Positions 14,680-22,764 of a stretch of 64,000 nt of DNA are shown piece after piece. The position numbers and the translations under genes are program-made. Every line of letters starts with the position of its first letter. The stretch's first letter is position 1. Below the pieces are notes generated by a model. That model worked only from the letters and a program-made list of their open reading frames with translations. It was not told the DNA's origin and searched no databases. The DNA is from Chitinophaga sp. SYP-B3965 (GTDB lineage: Bacteria > Bacteroidota > Bacteroidia > Chitinophagales > Chitinophagaceae): positions 124,001 through 188,000 of the forward strand of contig NZ_WJFD01000006.1 of the NCBI RefSeq assembly GCF_009647655.1, written 5' to 3'.

Positions 14680-15783
14680 ATGTCTAAGAAACAAAAATCA
14701 ATATTAACGAAGGAATCGTTGGCCTTTTTGAAGACTTATCTCAACAATCCCTCCCCTACTGGTTTTGAGAAGGAAGGACAAAAACTTTGGCTGGAATATC
14801 TTAAACCTTATATAGATGATACCATCGTGGACTCCTATGGCTCTGCCGTTGGTGTGATCAACCCGGACGCAGCTTTCAAAGTAGTGATCGAAGCCCATGC
14901 GGATGAGATCTCCTGGTTTGTAAACTACGTTTCCCCGGAAGGCCTGATCTATGTGATCCGCAATGGCGGCTCCGATCAGGCAATTGCCCCCTCCATGCGT
15001 GTAAATATCCATACCGCAGCCGGCAGCGTGAAAGCTGTATTTGGATGGCCTGCCATCCATACCCGCCTCCGCAGCAGCGCAGATGGTAAAGAACCACATC
15101 CCAAGGTGGATAACATCTTCCTGGATTGTGGCGCCCGCTCCCGCAAAGAAGTAGAAGAACTGGGCATTCACGTAGGTTGCGTGGTAACCTTTGATGACGG
15201 ATTCGAAGAACTGAACTACGATTATTTTATCTGCCGTGCGCTGGATAACCGTATCGGTGGTTTCATGATCGCCGAAGTAGCCCGCCTGCTGAAGGAGAAT
15301 AAACAACGCCTGCCTTTCGGTTTATACATCGTAAATGCCGTACAGGAAGAAGTTGGCCTGCGGGGCGCAGAGATGATCGCCAAACGCATTAAACCAAATG
15401 TAGCCATCATCACAGACGTAACACATGATACCACCACCCCGATGATCAACAAGAACATCGAAGGAGAGATCAAATGCGGCGCCGGTCCAAGCATTACTTA
15501 TGGCCCTGCCGTACACAACATCCTCCGCGACCTGATCATCAAAACCGCGCAAAAAGAAAAGATCCCTCACCAGCTGCATGCCGTAAGCCGCAGCACGGGT
15601 ACAGATACAGACGCTTTTGCCTATGCAAACGATGGTACCCCTTCTGCCCTGATCAGCATTCCCCTGCGCTATATGCACACCACCGTGGAAATGATCAAGA
15701 AAGACGACGTGGAAAATACCATCCAGCTGATCTACCAGACCTTACTCAACATTACGCCGAAAACCAATTTCCAATACCTGTAA
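14680..15783 (+). CDS. M42 family metallo-aminopeptidase
   Basis: 367 residues. Metal ligands of the dinuclear site are visible: His in IEAHADEISWFV (near residue 71), Asp in CRALDNRIGG, the Glu pair in NAVQEEVGLRGA and Asp in IITDVTHDT, with the late His in RYMHTTVEM. M42 enzymes (PepA/FrvX/TET-like) form large cytoplasmic complexes that trim peptides. The length is normal. A one-mismatch -7 element TATTTTCG lies near 14651-14658. It is transcribed in the same direction as bioB but 130 bases apart. Confidence 0.92.
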   Translation: MSKKQKSILTKESLAFLKTYLNNPSPTGFEKEGQKLWLEYLKPYIDDTIVDSYGSAVGVINPDAAFKVVIEAHADEISWFVNYVSPEGLIYVIRNGGSDQAIAPSMRVNIHTAAGSVKAVFGWPAIHTRLRSSADGKEPHPKVDNIFLDCGARSRKEVEELGIHVGCVVTFDDGFEELNYDYFICRALDNRIGGFMIAEVARLLKENKQRLPFGLYIVNAVQEEVGLRGAEMIAKRIKPNVAIITDVTHDTTTPMINKNIEGEIKCGAGPSITYGPAVHNILRDLIIKTAQKEKIPHQLHAVSRSTGTDTDAFAYANDGTPSALISIPLRYMHTTVEMIKKDDVENTIQLIYQTLLNITPKTNFQYL

Positions 15784-15883
15784 ACCAACCATCAATTAGC
15801 GCCTTAGCACTACGAATGAAGCATTAACACAAGAAAATATAATTTAATTCGTAATTCGTAATGGTAAATTCGTAATTGATTTG

Positions 15884-15891
15884 TAGGTTTG
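15884..15891 (+). promoter_or_regulatory. -7 element (TAGGTTTG) of bioB
   Basis: A perfect TAnnTTTG, 18 bases before the ATG at 15910. Upstream, ATTCGTA is repeated three times between 15847 and 15876 with no clear -33 element. Confidence 0.6.
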
Positions 15892-15909
15892 CCGTCAAAT
15901 CCGAAGTAT

Positions 15910-16884
15910 ATGATCCGTCACGATTGGACACTTGAAGAAATTAAGGATATCTATAACACTCCCCTGTTGGAACTCATGTACCGCGCTGCCACCTTGCACC
16001 GGGAGTACCAGGATACTGCAGAAGTACAGGTATGTACCCTGCTCTCCATCAAAACAGGCGGCTGTTCCGAAGATTGCGCTTATTGCCCGCAGGCAGCCAG
16101 ATATAATACAGGTGTTGATGTACAAGCCCTGATGAAAAAGGACGAAGTACTGGCCTACGCCCAAAAAGCGAAAGATGCTGGTTCTACCCGTTTCTGTATG
16201 GGTGCCGCATGGCGCGAAGTACGCGATAACCGGGATTTTGACAGAGTGATAGACATGGTGAAAGGTGTAAATGAGATAGGCATGGAAGTATGCTGCACAT
16301 TGGGCATGCTCACAGAATCTCAGGCAAAGCGACTCGCAGATGCCGGCCTCTTCTCCTACAACCACAACCTGGATACCTCTGATGAATACTATGGTGAGAT
16401 CATCACCACCCGCACTTACGACGACCGTCTCAAAACGATCGACAATGTGCGTAAAGCTGGTGTAACTGTTTGCTGTGGCGGTATCATTGGCCTGGGCGAA
16501 ACACATGAGGACCGCATCACTATGCTCCGCACGTTATCCACCATGCCTGCTCATCCTGATTCCGTTCCCATCAACGCCCTCACCCGCGTAAAAGGCACGC
16601 CACTTGAACATCTGCCAAAAGTAGAGTTCTGGGATATGGTCCGTATGATTGCCACTACCCGCATCCTGATGCCGGGAGCTATGGTACGCTTAAGTGCCGG
16701 CCGTGCTGAAATGAGCCTTTCCGAACAAGCCATGTGTTTCATGGCAGGCGCCAACTCCATCTTCACCGGAGAAAAACTCCTGACCACCAAAAACCCTTCC
16801 TTCGAAGAAGATCACATGATGTTTGAACTCTTAGGCCTCAAACCAAGAGAGGCTTTTAAAGAAGAACATGTACACGTGCACTAA
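15910..16884 (+). CDS. bioB: biotin synthase
   Basis: 324 residues from the ATG at 15910; a TTG at 15889 lies within the -7 element and is rejected. BioB inserts sulfur into dethiobiotin using two iron-sulfur clusters. The radical SAM cluster cysteines are Cys52, Cys56 and Cys59 in GCSEDCAYC. Further family motifs are MGAAWREVRDNRDFD, SYNHNLDTSDEYY, GGIIGLGE and MVRLSAGRAEMS, the last with the [2Fe-2S] arginine ligand. No other bio gene is nearby, so biotin synthesis is split on this chromosome. A terminator follows directly. Confidence 0.96.
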   Translation: MIRHDWTLEEIKDIYNTPLLELMYRAATLHREYQDTAEVQVCTLLSIKTGGCSEDCAYCPQAARYNTGVDVQALMKKDEVLAYAQKAKDAGSTRFCMGAAWREVRDNRDFDRVIDMVKGVNEIGMEVCCTLGMLTESQAKRLADAGLFSYNHNLDTSDEYYGEIITTRTYDDRLKTIDNVRKAGVTVCCGGIIGLGETHEDRITMLRTLSTMPAHPDSVPINALTRVKGTPLEHLPKVEFWDMVRMIATTRILMPGAMVRLSAGRAEMSLSEQAMCFMAGANSIFTGEKLLTTKNPSFEEDHMMFELLGLKPREAFKEEHVHVH

Positions 16885-16912
16885 TTAATAAGTGCTGTTG
16901 AAATTATACCAC

Positions 16913-16942
16913 ATGGAGAGCCTAAAGCTCTCCATTTTTTTT
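16913..16942 (+). terminator. terminator after bioB
   Basis: Eight-bp stem ATGGAGAG / CTCTCCAT, loop of seven, then a run of eight T interrupted only at its end. Confidence 0.9.
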
Positions 16943-17018
16943 ACCTTTTCTGATAACTGTTGTTTAACTTTTTATTTGCCCGCTTATCTATTAATTAGCA
17001 CCCTGTTAACTCAATAAT

Positions 17019-18035
17019 ATGGATAAGCCTATATGGGATGCTGATTATAAGCAATGGTTCCTGGAAATTAAACAAAAAGTTCAACAAGCCCAGTTAAGAA
17101 CGGCTGTTAACTCCAATATTATCCTGATTGAACTTTATTGGGATCTGGGGAAAGAAATTGTTGCAAGACAAACAGAATTCAAGTGGGGCGAAAATTTCCT
17201 TCAACAACTTTCGACTGATTTAAAAGGCAGCTTCCCCAGGATTAATGGATTCTCCCGAAGGAATCTGTATACTATCCGCCAATGGTATCTGTTTTTTTCA
17301 GACAAATTTGAATTTGTGCCACACCCTGTGGCACAATTACCCTGGTCTTATCAAACGTTGCTGATCACTAAGGTAAAGGACATTGAAATACTGATGCAGT
17401 ATGCAATTGCAGCGCATAAGAATAACTGGTCCCGCGATACACTGGAAGCAAAAATAAAGGGTGGATTTCATTTAAGGGTTGGAAAAGCAGACCATAATTT
17501 TGAGTTGACCTTACCCAAGCCGCAATCCGACCTGGCTATTGAAACGATCAAAGATCCTTATCATTTTGACTTTCTGGGATTACAGGACGATGCTCAGGAA
17601 CGGGAAATAGAGCATGCCCTTACTCAAAAGATCACTGCATTTATGTTAGAATTGGGAAAAGGGTTTTCATTTGTGGGACGGCAATACAAGTTAGAAATAA
17701 GTGAGACCGATTATTTCATCGACTTGCTCTTCTATCATCTCCATCTTCGATGTTTTGTAGTAATAGAACTAAAAGCAGGCAGATTTAAACCAGAGTATGC
17801 CGGGAAGTTAAATTTTTATCTTTCCGCAGTGGATAGCCAGTTGAAGCACCCGGCGGATAACCCTTCTATTGGGATTTTATTATGCAGGACAAAGGATAAG
17901 ATCGAAGTTGAATATGCCCTGCGGGACATGAATAAACCAATAGGTGTTAGTGCTTTTGAATTATTGCAGGTTATTCCTGATGAACTTATGATGCAACTAC
18001 CAACAATTGAAGAGGTCGAAAGAAGTTTAACATAA
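17019..18035 (+). CDS. DUF1016 (YhcG-type) PD-(D/E)XK nuclease-domain protein
   Basis: 338 residues. The N-terminal half (about 1-165) is the DUF1016 N domain with IILIELYWDLGKEIVARQ, INGFSRRNLYTIRQWY and LPWSYQTLLI. The C-terminal half carries a PD-(D/E)XK core: FVGRQYKLEISETDYFIDLLFYH gives the Asp and CFVVIELKAGRF gives the E-x-K, near residues 230-255. Proteins of this family often accompany restriction-modification or other defence and mobile loci, but here the gene stands alone between bioB and aroQ, convergent with aroQ nine bases away. Its codons look more A/T-rich than neighbouring genes, which would fit recent transfer; I judged this by eye only. Confidence 0.9.
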   Translation: MDKPIWDADYKQWFLEIKQKVQQAQLRTAVNSNIILIELYWDLGKEIVARQTEFKWGENFLQQLSTDLKGSFPRINGFSRRNLYTIRQWYLFFSDKFEFVPHPVAQLPWSYQTLLITKVKDIEILMQYAIAAHKNNWSRDTLEAKIKGGFHLRVGKADHNFELTLPKPQSDLAIETIKDPYHFDFLGLQDDAQEREIEHALTQKITAFMLELGKGFSFVGRQYKLEISETDYFIDLLFYHLHLRCFVVIELKAGRFKPEYAGKLNFYLSAVDSQLKHPADNPSIGILLCRTKDKIEVEYALRDMNKPIGVSAFELLQVIPDELMMQLPTIEEVERSLT

Positions 18036-18044
18036 ACACCAATC

Positions 18045-18464
18045 TTATTTCTCCAGAAAAAACCTCACCCCCAAAGCATACCCCTTCATCCCCAAACCAC
18101 AAATAACTCCCACCGCCTTAGCCGCTGTAAGCGAAGTATGCCGGAATTCCTCCCGCGCATAGATATTACTGATATGGATCTCCACCACAGGAGTTTTAAT
18201 CCCTGCAATAGCATCCCTGATCGCCACAGAAGTATGCGTATAAGCACCCGCATTCAACAGGATACCATCATAAGAAAACCCCACACTATGCAAATGATTC
18301 ACGATCTCCCCTTCCACATTGTTCTGAAAGTAATCGATCTGCACATCCGGGAATTCCGCTTTAAGCGTTTCCAGGTATTGCTCAAAAGTAAGGCTGCCGT
18401 AAACTTCCGGTTCCCGCTTCCCCAGCAGGTTAAGATTAGGCCCGTTGATGATGGCTATTTTCAT
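18045..18464 (-). CDS. aroQ: type II 3-dehydroquinate dehydratase
   Basis: 139 residues from the ATG at 18464; the open frame extends 29 codons further without family character. The third step of the shikimate pathway is catalysed by this dodecameric enzyme. Motifs are IINGPNLNLLGKREPEVYG with the catalytic Tyr, FFQNNVEGEIVNHLH, ILLNAGAYTHTSVAIRDAI and VEIHISNIYAREEFRHTS with the catalytic His. It lies 40 bases downstream of ubiX on the same strand and is probably transcribed with it. Confidence 0.95.
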   Translation of the reverse strand: MKIAIINGPNLNLLGKREPEVYGSLTFEQYLETLKAEFPDVQIDYFQNNVEGEIVNHLHSVGFSYDGILLNAGAYTHTSVAIRDAIAGIKTPVVEIHISNIYAREEFRHTSLTAAKAVGVICGLGMKGYALGVRFFLEK

Positions 18465-18504
18465 GAATGTAAAACTGCTTAAAAAATTATCAACCAAAAA
18501 AATT

Positions 18505-19065
18505 TTATTCCCCCCAACGGAAAGTATCCTGCTCCAACCCCGCCAGATCAATCACACGATCCACCACCGTCGCCACCACCTCTTCGATCGTAGAAGGCTT
18601 ACTATAAAAAGAAGGCGTAGCCGGACAAATGATACCACCCGCCTCCGTCACCGTTTGCATATTGCGGATATGTATCAAATTATAAGGCGTATCCCGCAGC
18701 ACACAGATCAGTTTACGCCGCTCTTTCAGCACCACATCCGCCGCACGGGTGATCAGATCATTGGAAATACCACCGGCAATGCGGCCAAGGGTACCCATAG
18801 AACAAGGGCAGATGATCATAGTATTATAACGCCCGCTGCCGGAAGCAAATGGGGCATGGAAATCATGCTGGGTATAAACAGGAAAAGGAAGGTGCTTAAA
18901 CCCCTGATCACCAAGCTCCGTTTCCCAAACAGTCCTGGCATTCTCTGTCAGGACTATCGCCACCTGGTCCACCTGCTCCTTCAAACCCACCAGCTTGTTC
19001 AAAAGCTGCCTGGCATAGATTGAGCCACTGGCACCCGTAACCGCCACAACTATACGATGTTTCAT
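18505..19065 (-). CDS. ubiX: UbiX family flavin prenyltransferase
   Basis: 186 residues. UbiX joins dimethylallyl phosphate to FMN to make the prenylated cofactor for UbiD decarboxylases. The start VVAVTGASGSIYARQLL is the flavin loop, CPCSMGTLGRIAGGISNDLITRAADV is the central conserved stretch, and PATPSFYSKPSTIEEVV closes the site. No ubiD gene is in the window. The -7 element is only four bases from the ATG. Confidence 0.93.
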   Translation of the reverse strand: MKHRIVVAVTGASGSIYARQLLNKLVGLKEQVDQVAIVLTENARTVWETELGDQGFKHLPFPVYTQHDFHAPFASGSGRYNTMIICPCSMGTLGRIAGGISNDLITRAADVVLKERRKLICVLRDTPYNLIHIRNMQTVTEAGGIICPATPSFYSKPSTIEEVVATVVDRVIDLAGLEQDTFRWGE

Positions 19066-19069
19066 ACCA

Positions 19070-19077
19070 CAAAGCTA
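19070..19077 (-). promoter_or_regulatory. -7 element (TAGCTTTG) of ubiX, leaderless geometry
   Basis: A perfect TAnnTTTG whose last base is four bases before the ATG at 19065. Confidence 0.65.
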
Positions 19078-19173
19078 ACACACAGCCCTCAGGTAACAAC
19101 AAAAAAAATCTACTCTCCACACAAGCAAACTTGCGCAGAGAGTAGATCAGAAGTTTAACCCCCTTAATTATTT

Positions 19174-19497
19174 TCAACTCATCTCTTCCAACTCTTCCAT
19201 CCTGATGGCCATATGGCTCTCATCGTATATACACTCCCCGTTACGGATCAATAACAGCTGCGGGGATTCATGCGGGATGTCGTACATCTCCGCAACCCGG
19301 TTGCTAATGGCCCTGTACCTGATCAGATCAAGGTAATAAAACTCAATCCCCTCGGGTACTACCGACCTTTCCAGGCGGGATTTCACCATGCTGCTAATGC
19401 TGCAGCGGGTACTGTGTTTGAAAATTACCGCCTTCTGTTCAAAAGAACGAGACTGTATCATCATCAATTGCTCTTCACTATCCAATTCAATCCACAT
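19174..19497 (-). CDS. YtxJ-like monothiol protein (bacillithiol-system redox family)
   Basis: 107 residues of thioredoxin-like fold. AVIFKHSTRCSISSMVKSRLE near residues 24-43 contains the single conserved Cys in the STRCSISS motif of the YtxJ family, and ESPQLLLIRNGECIYDESH supplies the cis-Pro strand and following hairpin. The family is proposed to reduce bacillithiolated proteins; Bacteroidota of this group commonly carry bacillithiol genes. The gene starts six bases after the stop of a tiny lipoprotein gene and likely shares its promoter. Confidence 0.88.
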   Translation of the reverse strand: MWIELDSEEQLMMIQSRSFEQKAVIFKHSTRCSISSMVKSRLERSVVPEGIEFYYLDLIRYRAISNRVAEMYDIPHESPQLLLIRNGECIYDESHMAIRMEELEEMS

Positions 19498-19503
19498 AAC
19501 GTA

Positions 19504-19644
19504 CTAGCAGTTTTTACTCTTTTCTTGCTGTACCTTGGTGATCTTCATGGGGCATCCCAGCTTCTGTGAAGCACAGGAGGTAAACATGGCAGAAAAAACT
19601 ACCAAAACACAAAATGTACCGATCAAGCGGTATACTGATTTCAT
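19504..19644 (-). CDS. 46-residue lipoprotein upstream of the ytxJ-like gene
   Basis: Too short for routine gene finding but well formed: MKSVYRLIGTFCVLVV, a lipobox MFTSC with the lipid-bearing Cys at residue 24, and a 22-residue mature part containing GCPMKITK and a terminal Cys. In-frame ATGs at 19653 and 19677 would add 3 or 11 residues. It sits between a consensus promoter and the ytxJ-like gene with a six-base gap. Function unknown; two extra cysteines in such a short mature peptide, next to a thiol-redox gene, suggest a redox or metal role, which is inference only. Confidence 0.7.
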   Translation of the reverse strand: MKSVYRLIGTFCVLVVFSAMFTSCASQKLGCPMKITKVQQEKSKNC

Positions 19645-19696
19645 ATTCTCCATTTTAGTAAATAAACGAAATTTCATAGGCTTGAATTATTTGCAC

Positions 19697-19758
19697 TTGG
19701 TGATTCGTATTTTGTGACCTTATATTTGCAAATATATAATTTATATTAAAAAAAACAA
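19697..19758. promoter_or_regulatory. back-to-back promoters sharing a palindromic -7 element
   Basis: TATATTTGCAAATATA at 19721-19736 is a perfect palindrome made of two opposed TAnnTTTG boxes. Leftward: TTG at 19758-19756, 19 bases, TATATTTG at 19736-19729, for the lipoprotein-ytxJ pair. Rightward: TTG at 19697-19699, 21 bases, TATATTTG at 19721-19728, for mpl with a leader of about 95 bases. Confidence 0.7.
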
Positions 19759-19823
19759 CACTATGTGCTGTTAATTACCTGATTTAGTTTGCAAATTTAA
19801 TACATAAAGACCCGGGAATTGTC

Positions 19824-21182
19824 ATGGCAAAAGTACATTTTATAGCGATCGGCGGCAGTGTAATGCACCAGCTGGCCATCGCCCTCAAGCATAAAGGTTA
19901 CGAAGTAAGCGGCAGCGACGACGAGATTTTTGAACCTTCCAGGTCAAACCTCGCCACTGCAGGGATTCTCCCCGCCTCCCTCGGCTGGGACCCTGCCCGC
20001 ATCCAACCGGACTTCGACGCAGTGATCCTGGGCATGCACGCCCGGGCGGATAACCCGGAACTGCTCAAAGCACAGGAATTCGGACTAAAGATCTACTCCT
20101 TCCCGGAATACATTTACCAGGAAAGTAAGGACAAAACCCGTGTGGCCATCGGCGGCAGTCATGGTAAAACCACCATTACCTCCATGATCATGCACGTTTT
20201 GCAGTTATGCCACCAGCAATTCGATTACCTGGTGGGCGCAAAGCTGGAAGGCTTTTCCCAATCCGTAAACGTTACAAATGCCCCGCTCATTGTGTGTGAA
20301 GCAGACGAATATCCGGCCTCCGTACTGGAAAAAAGGCCCAAATTCCACTTCCTTCACCCCCATATTTCCGTACTGAGCGGCATTGCATGGGATCACATCA
20401 ATGTTTTCCCCACTTTTGAGAACTACCTGGAGCAGTTCGCCATCTTTATCCGTACCATGGAAAAGGGCGGCAAACTGATCTATAACCAAACGGACGAAAC
20501 CCTCCGTCAACTGGTAGCCAAAGAAGGCGGTCACCTGGAATGCATCCCTTACGGGGTACCGGAACATACCATTATTAATGGCCTCACCCGTGTATTTTTT
20601 GGCAAAAGCTCCACAGACCTGATGGTTTTCGGGGAGCATAACCTCTTAAACATCCACGCTGCCCTTTTGGTTTGCAAGGCTTTAGGCATTGGTGAAATTG
20701 ATTTTCTGGCAGCAATTGCTACCTTTAAGGGCGCAGCGAAGAGAATGGAACTGGTGGCTAAAAGTGAGCAAACCGCCATTTACCGCGACTTTGCCCATGC
20801 ACCCTCCAAAGTGAAGGCTACCATACAGGCACTCCGTAAACAATATCCAAAACGCAAACTCATTGCCGTGCTGGAATTACATACGTACAGCAGCCTGAAT
20901 GCCGCTTTCATGCATGAATATGCAGGTGCACTGGACCCGGCAGACCTGGCAGGCGTATTTTACAGCGCCCACGCCCTGGAGATCAAACGCATGCCGGACC
21001 TGAGCCCCGAAATCATCCGGGAAGGTTTTGCCAATAAAGATCTTGTTATATTAAACACCCGTTCTGCCCTCGAAACGTTCCTCGGTCAGCAGGATTTTCA
21101 CAATACCAACGTCCTCCTGATGAGCTCCGGCGATTATGAAGGTTTGGATTTTGGAGGATTAAAAAAATACTTAACGGTTTAG
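19824..21182 (+). CDS. mpl: UDP-N-acetylmuramate:L-Ala-gamma-D-Glu-meso-DAP ligase
   Basis: 452 residues, a Mur ligase that re-uses murein tripeptide released during wall turnover. The N-terminal Rossmann part starts VHFIAIGGSVMHQLAIALK; the ATP loop AIGGSHGKTTITSM is at residues 108-121; EADEYPASVLEK, ISGIAWDHINVF-like LSGIAWDHINVFPT and DFAHAPSKVKATI are the Mpl-specific central and C-terminal motifs. The fused GSDDEIFEPSRSNL loop and the length distinguish it from MurC. It pairs logically with the Ala-Glu epimerase gene at 57.4-58.4 kb. It is followed 13 bases later by an exonuclease gene. Confidence 0.9.
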   Translation: MAKVHFIAIGGSVMHQLAIALKHKGYEVSGSDDEIFEPSRSNLATAGILPASLGWDPARIQPDFDAVILGMHARADNPELLKAQEFGLKIYSFPEYIYQESKDKTRVAIGGSHGKTTITSMIMHVLQLCHQQFDYLVGAKLEGFSQSVNVTNAPLIVCEADEYPASVLEKRPKFHFLHPHISVLSGIAWDHINVFPTFENYLEQFAIFIRTMEKGGKLIYNQTDETLRQLVAKEGGHLECIPYGVPEHTIINGLTRVFFGKSSTDLMVFGEHNLLNIHAALLVCKALGIGEIDFLAAIATFKGAAKRMELVAKSEQTAIYRDFAHAPSKVKATIQALRKQYPKRKLIAVLELHTYSSLNAAFMHEYAGALDPADLAGVFYSAHALEIKRMPDLSPEIIREGFANKDLVILNTRSALETFLGQQDFHNTNVLLMSSGDYEGLDFGGLKKYLTV

Positions 21183-21195
21183 AACCCAAAGAAAT

Positions 21196-21972
21196 ATGTC
21201 TGCATTACAACTCACCCGTCCACTTGCTTTTATTGATCTGGAAACTACAGGCACCAACGTAGCAACGGACCGTATCATTGAGATCTCTGTTATAAAAGTG
21301 ATGCCGGACAAGTCCGTTCTCAATAAAACCAAACGCATCAACCCCGGTATTCCTATCCCGGCAGTTACTACAGCCATCCATGGGATCACGGACGAAGATG
21401 TGAAAGATGCCCCCACTTTTAAACAGGTGGCCAATGAATACAAACAGTTCCTCGAAAATTGCGATATAGCCGGATACAATTCCAACAGGTTTGATGTACC
21501 CCTGCTTGTAGAAGAATTCCTACGGCTGGAACTCAACTTCGACATCAACACCCGCAAGTTTGTAGACGTACAAAAGATCTTCCACCTGATGGAAAAACGT
21601 ACACTCAGTGCTGCTTACAAGTTCTATTGTGATAAAGACCTCACCAATGCACACAGTGCAGAAGCCGATGCCATTGCCACATATGAGATCCTGGAAGCCC
21701 AGCTGATAAGGTATGAACAGCAACTCAAACCAGACGTAGATGCCCTGGCCACTTTCACCAAAGAAGAGGATTATGTTGATTTTGCGCGCAGGATGACCAT
21801 GCAGAACGGTGTAGAACTCTTCAACTTTGGCAAATACAAGGGCAGGCCTGTTAGAGACGTACTGAAAATAGAGCCCCAATATTATGATTGGATGATGAAA
21901 GCGGATTTCCCCCTCAACACAAAGCAGAAACTATCAGAGATTTATCACAGTATGATGCTAAAGAAACCATAA
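21196..21972 (+). CDS. DEDDh 3'-5' exonuclease with ExoX-like C-terminal domain
   Basis: 258 residues. The exonuclease motifs are Exo I FIDLETTGT (Asp and Glu), Exo II YNSNRFDVPLLVEEF, and Exo III HSAEADAIAT (His and Asp). After residue 200 a small domain, LFNFGKYKGRPVRDVL to YYDWMMKADFP, matches the C-terminal module of ExoX-like or DUF3820 proteins. It is probably a DNA proofreading or repair exonuclease related to the DnaQ epsilon subunit. It may be co-transcribed with mpl. Confidence 0.9.
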   Translation: MSALQLTRPLAFIDLETTGTNVATDRIIEISVIKVMPDKSVLNKTKRINPGIPIPAVTTAIHGITDEDVKDAPTFKQVANEYKQFLENCDIAGYNSNRFDVPLLVEEFLRLELNFDINTRKFVDVQKIFHLMEKRTLSAAYKFYCDKDLTNAHSAEADAIATYEILEAQLIRYEQQLKPDVDALATFTKEEDYVDFARRMTMQNGVELFNFGKYKGRPVRDVLKIEPQYYDWMMKADFPLNTKQKLSEIYHSMMLKKP

Positions 21973-22044
21973 TGTTTTCGTTAACAATGATATTTTAAAC
22001 GGGATATTACCTATTTTCGCCATCCTTAAAACCGCAATTGCTAA

Positions 22045-22764
22045 TTGGAAAAATTAGTTATCATACCAACGTACAACGAAAAGGACAATATCCACCGGAT
22101 CATTGACGCGGTATTCGCTTTACAGCAGGATTTCCATGTACTTATTGTAGATGATGGCTCTCCGGACGGCACCGGTAACATCGTAAAAGAACTGCAAACA
22201 AAGTATGCGGGACAGTTATTCCTGGAAGAACGCCGTGGCAAGCTTGGGCTTGGCACAGCGTATATCCATGGCTTTAAGTGGGCGCTCGCAAGAGATTATA
22301 AGTATATCACGGAAATGGATGCGGACTTCTCCCATAACCCGGCAGACCTCGTTCGTTTACATCATGCCTGCGCTGCAGAAGGAGCAGATGTTTCCGTTGG
22401 CTCCCGTTATGTAAAAGGCGGCAATACGGAAAACTGGCCATGGGACCGGGCTGTACTGTCGTATGGTGCTTCCATCTACGTACGCCTCATTACCTGGATC
22501 CCCGTAAAGGATGCCACTGCAGGTTTTGTATGTTACAAACGCAGCGTACTGGAAAAGATCCAGCTGGATAAGATCCAGTTCGTGGGATACGCGTTCCAGA
22601 TAGAAATGAAATTCACCGCCTGGAAGCTGGGCTTTAAAATAAAGGAAGTACCTATCACTTTCATCGACCGCAAGGAAGGCTATTCTAAAATGAGTAAAGG
22701 CATTGTGAAGGAAGGCATTTTAGGTGTGTTGAAGATCCAGTTGCAGAGCCTGTTTGGCAAATGA
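22045..22764 (+). CDS. polyprenol-phosphate mannosyltransferase-like GT2 (DPM1 type)
   Basis: 239 residues. LVIIPTYNEKDNIHRIIDAV at the start, VDDGSPDGTGNIVKEL with the DxD-like nucleotide-sugar site, EMDADFSHNPADL, and WDRAVLSYGASIYVRL match dolichol- or polyprenol-phosphate mannose synthases lacking a C-terminal membrane domain. It would load a sugar on a lipid carrier at the inner face of the membrane. The start is a TTG at 22045; no in-frame ATG or GTG is near and the family start fits this codon. A one-mismatch -7 element TATTTTCG lies near 22012-22019. It overlaps the next gene by four bases (ATGA). Confidence 0.9.
   Translation: MEKLVIIPTYNEKDNIHRIIDAVFALQQDFHVLIVDDGSPDGTGNIVKELQTKYAGQLFLEERRGKLGLGTAYIHGFKWALARDYKYITEMDADFSHNPADLVRLHHACAAEGADVSVGSRYVKGGNTENWPWDRAVLSYGASIYVRLITWIPVKDATAGFVCYKRSVLEKIQLDKIQFVGYAFQIEMKFTAWKLGFKIKEVPITFIDRKEGYSKMSKGIVKEGILGVLKIQLQSLFGK

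Noticed and set aside
19535..19717. 60-codon plus-strand frame opposite the small lipoprotein
   Set aside because: The minus-strand reading has a lipobox, a promoter and a downstream partner; the plus reading has none.
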